Shown one piece after another: positions 8,748 to 16,747 of a stretch of DNA of 64,000 bases. The translations under genes were made by a program, and so were the position numbers. Source of the stretch: Chryseobacterium gleum (lineage in GTDB: Bacteria; Bacteroidota; Bacteroidia; Flavobacteriales_D; Crocinitomicaceae); contig CAMDFN010000004.1 of assembly GCA_945897565.1 (NCBI GenBank), forward strand, positions 52,964-116,963, given 5' to 3'. The notes under the pieces were generated by a model. The model worked only from the letters and a program-made list of their open reading frames with translations. It was not told the origin of the DNA and ran no database searches. How positions within the stretch are numbered: position 1 is the stretch's first letter; every line of letters starts with the position of its first letter.

Positions 8748-9346
8748 AAAACGAGCATTTATCTGATAAGGCCAAACAAGACCTGCACTTGGTTGCTGCA
8801 GCCCGATCGGGAAGCCAAGCAGCCTACGCAGATCTCCTGGACCGCTACCGCGACTCCATTTACTTCATGATGCTCAAGATGGTCAAAAATTCAGACGACG
8901 CCGACGACCTCACCATAGAAGCTTTTGGAAAAGCCTTTGCCCGCCTTGACCAATACTCGCCCAGCTTTGCTTTCAGTACTTGGCTCTTTAAGATCGCTTC
9001 CAACAACTGTATCGATTTTATCCGCAAAAAACGCATCGAGGTTACTTCCATAGATCGAGGCATCACTACCAGCGATGGCGAGCGCATGCACATCGATGCC
9101 AAATCACAGACCCTCAATCCAGAAGAAACCATCATTCAGGGCCAACGCTTAGTGCATATGCGGCTATTGGTGAGCAAGCTCAAACCCAAATACCGCGAAC
9201 TCGTTGAGAAGCGTTATTTTGAAGAAAAAAGTTACGAAGAAATTGCCGAAGAACTCAACTTACCACTCGGTACGGTTAAAGCGCAATTATTCCGTGCCAG
9301 AGACTTCTTAGCTGCCATGATGAAGCATACTAAAGATAGTATTTAA
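8741..9346 (+). CDS. RNA polymerase sigma factor, sigma-70/ECF family
   Basis: 201 residues. Region 2 (about 25-95) contains YADLLDRYRDSIYFM and DDLTIEAFGKAFARL, ending in the FSTWLFKIASNNCIDFIRKKR recognition helix region. Region 4 (about 140-195) has LKPKYRELVEKRYFEEKSYEEIAEEL and a helix-turn-helix LPLGTVKAQLFRARD. No anti-sigma factor gene is adjacent. The gene overlaps the glycosyltransferase by seven bases and its TAA shares one base with the rsmG ATG (TAATG), so all three are one operon. The promoter recognised is unknown. Confidence 0.9.
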   Translation: MVENEHLSDKAKQDLHLVAAARSGSQAAYADLLDRYRDSIYFMMLKMVKNSDDADDLTIEAFGKAFARLDQYSPSFAFSTWLFKIASNNCIDFIRKKRIEVTSIDRGITTSDGERMHIDAKSQTLNPEETIIQGQRLVHMRLLVSKLKPKYRELVEKRYFEEKSYEEIAEELNLPLGTVKAQLFRARDFLAAMMKHTKDSI

Positions 9347-9972
9347 TGACGCTACTTCAGCACTATTTTCCCGACTTAAGCAAAGAACAAATCGCGCAGT
9401 TTACTGCCTTAGAAGCACTCTATACCGAATGGAATGCGCAAATTAATGTCATCTCTAGAAAAGACACTGAACACTTTTATGAAAGACATGTTTTGCACTC
9501 ACTGGCCATTGCAAAAGTGCTGCAATTTTTGCCCGGGGCACAAGTTTTAGATATTGGCACGGGCGGTGGTTTTCCAGGTATTCCACTCGCCATTCTTTTT
9601 CCGGAAGTTCAATTTCATTTAGTAGATTCCATCGGGAAGAAAATCAAAGTGGTGCAAGAAGTTGCTGTAAGTCTTGGGCTTCTTAACGTGAAAGCGAGCC
9701 ATGCCCGTGCAGAAACCATCAAAGACCGCTACGATTTCATCGTGAGCAGAGCAGTGACCCAAATGCCCGTATTTTTAACTTGGGTAAAAGGCAAAAGCGG
9801 TAAAAAAAACCTGCATCCTTTCAAAAATGGCATTCTCTATCTCAAGGGAGGAGACCTCAGCGAAGAACTAGCAGGCATGAAGTACCCTTTCAAAGAATTT
9901 CCAATTGCCAATTTCTACAAGGAAGCATTTTTTGAGACCAAAAAGGTTGTGTACGTGCAACTAGTGCCCTGA
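9346..9972 (+). CDS. rsmG: 16S rRNA (guanine527-N7)-methyltransferase RsmG
   Basis: A 208-residue Rossmann-fold SAM methyltransferase. The SAM motif VLDIGTGGGFPGIPLAI is at about 66-82, HLVDSIGKK follows, and IVSRAVTQMP is the conserved active-site region. It methylates G527 of 16S rRNA. Its ATG shares a base with the sigma factor stop, giving coupled translation. It converges on ispF with three bases between the stops. Confidence 0.95.
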   Translation: MTLLQHYFPDLSKEQIAQFTALEALYTEWNAQINVISRKDTEHFYERHVLHSLAIAKVLQFLPGAQVLDIGTGGGFPGIPLAILFPEVQFHLVDSIGKKIKVVQEVAVSLGLLNVKASHARAETIKDRYDFIVSRAVTQMPVFLTWVKGKSGKKNLHPFKNGILYLKGGDLSEELAGMKYPFKEFPIANFYKEAFFETKKVVYVQLVP

Positions 9973-9975
9973 TCG

Positions 9976-10467
9976 CTATAACTCATAAAGTAAGGCCGAG
10001 GCGTACGCTTTGATAGCGCGCTTTTCACCAAAAGAATCTACCTTTTCATGGGTTGTAGCCTTGATACTCATTTCGGCCGTTTCTAAGTTCAAAATACCAG
10101 CCAAAACTACCTGCATTTGTTCGATATGTGGATTGACTTTCGGCGTCTCTAAAATGACCGTAGCATCGATATTGACAATGCCATAGCCCTTTTCACTGAC
10201 CAAGCGAAACACCTCTTTGAGTAGTATCTTGGAATCTATTCCTTTGTATTGCGGATCTTGATCAGAAAAATGGTAGCCGATGTCTCTGAGCGCTAAAGCC
10301 CCGAGTAAAGCGTCGCAAATGGCATGAATGAGCACATCTGCATCGGAATGCCCTACAGCGCCAAGCGGAGATGGCAGTTGAATGCCGCCAATCCAAAGTG
10401 GGTAACCCTCAGCGAGCTGATGAACATCTACACCGTAGCCAATGCGCAACTTTGGTTTGGTTTGCAT
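9976..10467 (-). CDS. ispF: 2-C-methyl-D-erythritol 2,4-cyclodiphosphate synthase
   Basis: 163 residues. It forms the cyclic diphosphate in the MEP isoprenoid pathway. The metal-site motif GYGVDVHQL is at about 10-18 and GHSDADVLIHAICDALLGA at about 39-57, with the conserved DIGYHF following. The ATEHEK-type catalytic motif appears as ATTHEKVDSFGEKRAI near the C-terminus. The ATG shares one base with the porV stop (TAATG), so this housekeeping gene is co-translated with porU-porV. Confidence 0.96.
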   Translation of the reverse strand: MQTKPKLRIGYGVDVHQLAEGYPLWIGGIQLPSPLGAVGHSDADVLIHAICDALLGALALRDIGYHFSDQDPQYKGIDSKILLKEVFRLVSEKGYGIVNIDATVILETPKVNPHIEQMQVVLAGILNLETAEMSIKATTHEKVDSFGEKRAIKAYASALLYEL

Positions 10468-11732
10468 TAGTTGCCACCGAGATTGAGGCGCAAGGTAAAG
10501 CGCAGGGTGTTGGCCAATGGGCTCTGACGCCCGTTTAGCGAAGCTAAATAAGAGAAGTCAATAGCAAACATATTGTACTTGAGCGAGGCGCCTAGGTTCA
10601 AAAATTGGCGGTTACCTTTGCTTTTGTTTTCATAGAAGACACCGCCGCGCAAAGCTAAAACATCGCTGTACCACCACTCAGCACCTGCTGCAATATTTAT
10701 TTCTGCCAATTCTTCTTTGAGGCGAGTGCCTTTAACGATTTCGTAAGTACCCTCGGCAGTCTGGATCAAGTCGCCATTTTCATCTTCGGCAAGTACACCT
10801 GGCGCATCGTAAAAAGATTGCATCATAGAGGTGATGATACCGACATCGCCATCCATACCCGCTAACATCACGTAATCGCCGTTAATGAGCTTGTAAATAG
10901 CTGGGGTCGGGACGAGTAAACGTTGGAGGTCTAGTGAAAAGGTTACTTTATTGTATTCGTCAAATTCTGCCAAAAAGCTATTGCCAATTTTGAGGTTCAT
11001 CGGGATAAAATCTCGGCGCGACAACTCAGAGTAAGAAACTTTGTTACCTATGTTATTGATGGTCATGCCGAAGGTATACGTACCGTCGGTACTGCCAATA
11101 TGAGCGTCGTCGTTGAAATAACTAAAAGACAAGTCTGCAGCACCCACCACACCTGGTTTGGTATTGACACCGGCAACTGGTAAACCTCCTGTCAAGTTCG
11201 AATAGGCAAATTTACCATTGACACCAATACTGAAGCGGTCTGCCAATCTGAACGCGTAGGCACCTACGAGCTCGAATTCACTTGGTTTGTCGTCGCGGAG
11301 AACATCGCCGTTGATATCTGTAAAGGTGATTTCACCCAAACTAAAATAACGCAAGGCGCCACCAATAGAATGCACTTTATTCAGCTGTTTGTAGCCTGCT
11401 AAATAAGACAAATGGATGTCGTTGGTGAGTTGACGCAACCAGGGGGTGTATGACAAACTTACCTCAGATTTTTGCTTTGCAAAACTCAAAAGTGAAGTGT
11501 TCCAATAAACCGAAGTGGAGTTGGCACTCAGTGCTGTTCCGGCGTCGCCCATACCGCCTGCGCGCGAATCTGGCGTAATGGCCATAAACGGCAAAGACGT
11601 GGTAAGGGTATTGAGCTGAAGATCGTTGTCTGTGACGCCAGAACCGCCAGTAGGTGCTTGCGCCTGTGCAATTTGGTAAACAAACACCAAACCGACAACC
11701 AGTAATAACTTATAAAATCGTGGAATTTTCAT
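10467..11732 (-). CDS. porV: Type IX secretion system outer-membrane protein PorV
   Basis: 421 residues with a signal peptide ending near AQAQA (about 22-27) and a FadL-like 14-strand barrel pattern. The segment SLPFMAITPDSRAGGMGDAG at about 47-66 is a PorV hallmark, followed by NSTSVYWNTSLLSFA. PorV shuttles T9SS cargo from the SprA translocon to the PorU sortase. It lies 33 bases downstream of porU, its functional partner, which strengthens the call. The end overlaps the ispF start by one base. Confidence 0.93.
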   Translation of the reverse strand: MKIPRFYKLLLVVGLVFVYQIAQAQAPTGGSGVTDNDLQLNTLTTSLPFMAITPDSRAGGMGDAGTALSANSTSVYWNTSLLSFAKQKSEVSLSYTPWLRQLTNDIHLSYLAGYKQLNKVHSIGGALRYFSLGEITFTDINGDVLRDDKPSEFELVGAYAFRLADRFSIGVNGKFAYSNLTGGLPVAGVNTKPGVVGAADLSFSYFNDDAHIGSTDGTYTFGMTINNIGNKVSYSELSRRDFIPMNLKIGNSFLAEFDEYNKVTFSLDLQRLLVPTPAIYKLINGDYVMLAGMDGDVGIITSMMQSFYDAPGVLAEDENGDLIQTAEGTYEIVKGTRLKEELAEINIAAGAEWWYSDVLALRGGVFYENKSKGNRQFLNLGASLKYNMFAIDFSYLASLNGRQSPLANTLRFTLRLNLGGN

Positions 11733-11765
11733 ATAGGAGGTAAAGATAGGGAATTTGAGGAATTT

Positions 11766-14700
11766 TTATTTCAAGATCACAAGTTTTTCAGTTTGCTCTG
11801 CGTAGGCGCCTTCTGGTGTTTGTACCCTTAAGCGATACAAGTATGTACCTCTTGCCAGTTCAGCACCGAAGTCGTCGTGGCCATCCCAGTACAAACCGCT
11901 AATTCTGAAGCCGCTTGTGGGCACTTCCTGTGCTATCGTTTTGACCAAACGGCCCGATACAGTAAAGATTTGTATTTGCACATCCAAAGAAGAACAAGAT
12001 TGATTGTGTTCAAACATGAATTCGGTGCGGGTGGTAAACGGATTGGGGTAATTGAGCACGTGTTGCAATACTGGTGCTTCCTTAGCTTGTACCACAAAAT
12101 CAATCTGCGACGTGGAAGAATTATTATTGACATCCCAAACCTTCAACGATAAAGTATGCGGCCCTGGGCTTAAATTCTGAAATTGGTAGCGCACCTCTCC
12201 AGACTGGTACGCATCTAAATTGGCCGCATAAAAATCATTGAGCACAATTGGCTGAGCACTTTGCCCGTCGAGCACTGCAACGATGTCGTGCCCAATGCCA
12301 TTACCTACTGTATTGATCCCGTTGTCGTCGGTAACTTTAGCTAAAAGCACTGGGTTTTCGTCAGTTACTGACCCATTTACAAAACCTTCCTGATTCATGT
12401 ATAGCTGCACCGTGGGGCCTTGGTCATCGGCTACACCATTCGGATCGATGCCACCCACATAAAATAAGGTGTCAAAACCTTGCGCGTCTATTTGTCCATT
12501 TTGACCATAATACGAGATTTTTCCGAAGTCAATTTGCAGCGCAATATCTTTAGGAACAACAAATTCGAACTCAAAATAACCATTCGCAATACTGCTTTGT
12601 CCGCGATAAATGCGATTGGTTTGCTGCTCATAAGCAATAATTGGCGAGCCCTGATCCTGGCCTAATGTGTTTTGAATTTTGCGTTTGTCAAAAACCGTTG
12701 GCGTGAGCACCCCATTCCAATTAGAGAGTACTGCACCGCTGTAGTCTTCTATGTGCCCTTTGATCTTGACTTTACTCAAGGCACGCAAAGTATCTAACTG
12801 CTGTTGCGGATCTAGGCCGTTTATGCTATCCGTCACGATGCGATATCTCGGCAAAGCCAAACGCAGTGCGGGGTCGCCGATGAGTGTAAAACTTCTTTTA
12901 TTGGAGGAGCTTACCGATGCTGCATTTTTAGTTCTGCGGGCAATTTCACCAAACTCATACGCTTCGCCATTTGGGTAGCGATTAAACACACGCTCAATCA
13001 ATTTGATGCCGATATTGCTATTCACCCCAAAATAAACGGAGCGCGTAGTGGTGAGCATGGCAATGGCGCCACCTGCCGGATTCAGGTACAACCACTCCCC
13101 TGCAGATACGCGCTCGGGGTCATCGAAACGCGTAAATTCACAAGTTGCCGATACAAACAAATGCAAGGCCTGAATATTGCTCCAACTATTCACTTGATCT
13201 ATATCTACAACGCGTTCTTCGGCTAGGCCTACTTCTCCTCCATGACCAATGTAATTTGCAACCAGCACACCGCGTTGAATATTTGCGTCAATTGCGTTAA
13301 CCATTGCAGGAAAGCGCTCACCCCCCGCTGTTACCACCTTTGGAAAAGCATCCATATAAAGTTTGTTGTAATTGATTTCGGGGTTCAACATTTTGGAGAT
13401 GGCATATTGCGGCTCAGCATCAGTATTGATGAAATATCCGCCCTCGCGGTTGTCGGTCATGATTAAATACTGATTGCGCCAGTCGCCAAAAGTTTTATCG
13501 GTTTGGGTTCCCATACAACAAGAGCTGTTCACCGGATAAAAGTTTGAACCGTTTTTCATGTAGTGTTCAATCTTATCGACCATTTGCTTGGCTTGTAAAC
13601 TACTACTGACAATCATGCGACCTACACCAATATCCATCATATCTGCCGCGCTCATCGCTTCGGCATTATCGAGTATGCCAAAAAAGTCATCGACCACCAT
13701 AGCGTCTATCGCATTCTCGCTACTGGACATTTGATAAGTGACAATGAAGTTATTGTTGTTGGGTTCTCTATTTTTTGGATCGTAGGTGCCATCGCCAAAT
13801 AAGAGTAAATACCTTGGTTTAGCAGTAGGGTCATTGAGTGAAGCGCGGTCATAAAACATCTTGACAAAGCGGCGTATCGCCCCTGGGTCTTGCATTCCGG
13901 AACTGAACTCATTGTAAATTGCTTGCGGCTGCACCACATGCACTGTTAGTCCGTTAGCGCGGTGTAAATCGGCCAAGCGATTGGCCTCTGTCAAAAAGTC
14001 GGGATGCGAAACAATTAAGTAATCTGCCAAAGGAAGTTGGTGCAAGTTTTGATAAGTGACACTTCCTACTCTTTCCGGAGTGAAAAACGAGACACCGCTT
14101 GCAACCACGAATTCTTGGTATTGTGCAAGTGCCTTGAAGGTAGCCTGATTGCCCTGTACTGTCAAAGGAATACGAACTGGGCTGTGACGATCTGAAATGT
14201 CCCATACAAAAGCATTTGCATTCACATTGCCAATCTGGTAACTGGCTAAATTTGAAGCTGAAGACCACTTTGAAACGCGAAAATTAAGTTGTGATCCAGT
14301 TAAAATAAGATTGCGCTGGGCATTGATCAGAATGCGATCTAGATAGGTCACTACACTCGGATTCAGCCTATTGATCGTTAACGTTAAATTGAGAGCAGAA
14401 CTTGGTGTAGAATCGGCACAAAGTAAAGTGCCACGTTGAAAATAGGATCCCGAGTGTGGCATGACCATTTGGCCGATTGGTTCTGTCCCATTTTTCAGTG
14501 AAATTTGATTGCCGGCAGTTCTTGAATTAGAGGCGTAAGACACCTGAAAACGAATCGGAACAGGGCTCACATTGGGAATCGTAAAGTTGAAATTTTGACT
14601 TAAATTGACATCAAACTCTTCTCCGTACCAACGCTGCCCGCCCTTCACTAAATTCTCGAGGTCGTTTTCATAAACATCTCTGTATTCATAGGTGCTCACT

Positions 14701-15593
14701 AAAGTATCTGCTGGTGCATCAATAACGGCGGCATCGGCAATGCGCAAAGGAGCTACATCAGAACCAACATAAATATAATAGTAAGACTGATCTGAATAAG
14801 GATGCCTGACTTGATTGTACTGATTTGCGCCCGAAAGCTCCCAACGGTGTGCGCCCCAACCATAAAATAGAATGTAGTCGTTGGCATCAAAAGTGCCATC
14901 AGCTTCACCACTCACTATAATTGCATTTTGAGCAATGTCGTCTGTGATGGAGGCACCATTCCATTCTGGTATCACCCCTTCTCCATTTCCGTACAAATGA
15001 AGATGTGCCGGATTCAAATTGGTTGTATTGATGCCGCAAACTTCTAAAAAAGCTTTGTCCATTTTGTAAATGCCATCTTTATTTACAGCAATCCGATACC
15101 ATTTTCCGCTGGTATTTCCCAAAACAGAAGAGGCCGCGTAGTCTTTTGTTTGTAAATTGTTTTTTGCGATAAAGCGATAATCAAGACTAACCAAGCGCTC
15201 TAGCTTGCCATTTGCAGAACGAAGAGGCAATATATAACAAGAGAAAATGGGTTGGCCGCCCTCCGAAACTATTTTCGCATCAATTTGCGCATTCTCTGCA
15301 AGCACCGGGCCCAATTGTTGATAGATCAGCTGCTGCTCTTTAGGTATTTTTTCGTACACGATGTTCAATATTTCAACTTCTTGATTCATGGAACTGTGCT
15401 TCTGCTGAATAGCGAAAAATGGCTGGCCATTATCCAAGCCGAAACCTTTAACTGTTTGGACATCATAACGCTCTTCACCCAGCAAAACACGCTCAGTGCC
15501 TGTCCAATCCAAAACGATGCTTTGGGCCTGTCCAAATGAGCTAACAGTATTGAATAAAAGTAAAAAAAGAAAGCAATTGCGAAAATAAATCAT
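11766..15593 (-). CDS. porU: Type IX secretion sortase PorU (C25 peptidase family)
   Basis: 1275 residues from ATG at 15593 (a TTG one codon upstream is less likely). A signal peptide ends near SSFGQAQ. The gingipain-like C25 domain carries the catalytic His784 in NYIGHGGEVG and Cys818 in SATCEFTRFDDP. The C-terminus has an FlgD-like beta domain starting at LNYPNPFT and ending in EKLVILK. PorU removes the C-terminal signal from T9SS cargo at the cell surface and attaches the cargo to A-LPS. It is divergent from the PorP-like gene and followed by porV, so the window holds two parts of the attachment complex. Confidence 0.94.
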   Translation of the reverse strand: MIYFRNCFLFLLLFNTVSSFGQAQSIVLDWTGTERVLLGEERYDVQTVKGFGLDNGQPFFAIQQKHSSMNQEVEILNIVYEKIPKEQQLIYQQLGPVLAENAQIDAKIVSEGGQPIFSCYILPLRSANGKLERLVSLDYRFIAKNNLQTKDYAASSVLGNTSGKWYRIAVNKDGIYKMDKAFLEVCGINTTNLNPAHLHLYGNGEGVIPEWNGASITDDIAQNAIIVSGEADGTFDANDYILFYGWGAHRWELSGANQYNQVRHPYSDQSYYYIYVGSDVAPLRIADAAVIDAPADTLVSTYEYRDVYENDLENLVKGGQRWYGEEFDVNLSQNFNFTIPNVSPVPIRFQVSYASNSRTAGNQISLKNGTEPIGQMVMPHSGSYFQRGTLLCADSTPSSALNLTLTINRLNPSVVTYLDRILINAQRNLILTGSQLNFRVSKWSSASNLASYQIGNVNANAFVWDISDRHSPVRIPLTVQGNQATFKALAQYQEFVVASGVSFFTPERVGSVTYQNLHQLPLADYLIVSHPDFLTEANRLADLHRANGLTVHVVQPQAIYNEFSSGMQDPGAIRRFVKMFYDRASLNDPTAKPRYLLLFGDGTYDPKNREPNNNNFIVTYQMSSSENAIDAMVVDDFFGILDNAEAMSAADMMDIGVGRMIVSSSLQAKQMVDKIEHYMKNGSNFYPVNSSCCMGTQTDKTFGDWRNQYLIMTDNREGGYFINTDAEPQYAISKMLNPEINYNKLYMDAFPKVVTAGGERFPAMVNAIDANIQRGVLVANYIGHGGEVGLAEERVVDIDQVNSWSNIQALHLFVSATCEFTRFDDPERVSAGEWLYLNPAGGAIAMLTTTRSVYFGVNSNIGIKLIERVFNRYPNGEAYEFGEIARRTKNAASVSSSNKRSFTLIGDPALRLALPRYRIVTDSINGLDPQQQLDTLRALSKVKIKGHIEDYSGAVLSNWNGVLTPTVFDKRKIQNTLGQDQGSPIIAYEQQTNRIYRGQSSIANGYFEFEFVVPKDIALQIDFGKISYYGQNGQIDAQGFDTLFYVGGIDPNGVADDQGPTVQLYMNQEGFVNGSVTDENPVLLAKVTDDNGINTVGNGIGHDIVAVLDGQSAQPIVLNDFYAANLDAYQSGEVRYQFQNLSPGPHTLSLKVWDVNNNSSTSQIDFVVQAKEAPVLQHVLNYPNPFTTRTEFMFEHNQSCSSLDVQIQIFTVSGRLVKTIAQEVPTSGFRISGLYWDGHDDFGAELARGTYLYRLRVQTPEGAYAEQTEKLVILK

Positions 15594-15717
15594 CAAACTT
15601 GTAGTTTTAAGCGCTAGAAAAACGTCAATTTATTTATTTTATTTGAATAAATATTCGATATTTGTAACCTTTGAAACCTGAATAACGTTAAGATTGTTCG
15701 TGCTAAAACCAACTTTC

Positions 15718-16698
15718 GTGAAAATAGTTAAACCGCTGCTAGTCGCCCAATTTAGCCTCATTACCCTGATAATGAGCTCAATAACATGGGCTCAAGACCC
15801 TACTTTTACACAATTCTATGCCAACCCAACCTACTTAAATCCTGCCCTTGCAGGGTCGTCTGGGTGCCCTAGAGTTTCTTTAAATTACCGCAACGAATGG
15901 CCGCAACTCACCGGCAACTACGTCACTTACGCGGCAGCTTACGACACCTACGCTAAAAATATCTCTGGTGGTTTTGGACTCCTCGCCATGCACGACGTGC
16001 AGGGTCAGGGCACCATCCAAACCACGATGGTTGGCGGTATCTACTCTTACAATGCCAAAGTAACTCGCAAATTTTCCATCATGTTCGGTGCACGCGCCGC
16101 TTATTTTCAAAAATTCCTCGACTGGGACAAGCTCACCTTCGGTGACATGATCGACCCACGTCGTGGTTTTATTTATCAAACAGGCGATGTGCCTCGCGGA
16201 AACGGACGCCGTGGTTTCTTCGACGTCAGCTTTGGCGCCGTTGGTTTCACTAAAAACTTCTATTTTGGCGTTGCAGGTCATCACCTCAATCGCCCAGACG
16301 AATCGATGATTCTCGGCGAGTCTCGTTTGCCTATACGCGTTACGGGCCACATGGGTGCAAATATCAAATTAGGTCAAAGAGGTCGTTACTCAAGCACCAC
16401 CTTTTTGTCTCCAAACATCATTTATCAATACCAAAACGGGTTCCAAGAGCTTAACATTGGCGCTTATCTCAAATACGAAAACTTTACTGTCGGTGCTTGG
16501 TACCGCAACCGCGATGCCTTTATCATGACTGTCGGCATCAATACAGACAAATTTAAAGTAGGATACAGCTACGATTTAACTGTATCTAAGCTAGGCAATG
16601 GCATTTCAGGTGGTTCCCACGAAATTTCTATGGGCATCAATCTCAAATGCAAGAAAAAACCTAAAAACTTTAGAAAAACGTCTTGTCCGTCTTTCTAA
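15718..16698 (+). CDS. PorP/SprF family type IX secretion outer-membrane protein
   Basis: About 326 residues. No ATG opens the frame; GTG at 15718 gives a clean signal peptide (MKIVKPLLVAQ... ending SITWAQ), while TTG at 15694 and GTG at 15700 are in-frame alternatives. The mature start DPTFTQFYANPTYLNPALAGS is the family hallmark. The rest reads as an outer-membrane barrel with alternating beta strands. In Flavobacterium SprF helps export SprB, and other PorP-like proteins anchor the PorK/N ring or specific cargo. gldJ follows 49 bases downstream on the same strand, probably co-transcribed. Confidence 0.9.
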   Translation: MKIVKPLLVAQFSLITLIMSSITWAQDPTFTQFYANPTYLNPALAGSSGCPRVSLNYRNEWPQLTGNYVTYAAAYDTYAKNISGGFGLLAMHDVQGQGTIQTTMVGGIYSYNAKVTRKFSIMFGARAAYFQKFLDWDKLTFGDMIDPRRGFIYQTGDVPRGNGRRGFFDVSFGAVGFTKNFYFGVAGHHLNRPDESMILGESRLPIRVTGHMGANIKLGQRGRYSSTTFLSPNIIYQYQNGFQELNIGAYLKYENFTVGAWYRNRDAFIMTVGINTDKFKVGYSYDLTVSKLGNGISGGSHEISMGINLKCKKKPKNFRKTSCPSF

Positions 16699-16747
16699 AT
16701 GTAACCAAACGAATAAACAGAACTTTACGTTATAAACGCAAAAAAAT

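Noticed and set aside
15880..16350. Open frame of 156 codons opposite the PorP-like gene
   Set aside because: The plus strand encodes a family-typical protein; the antisense translation has no domain features.
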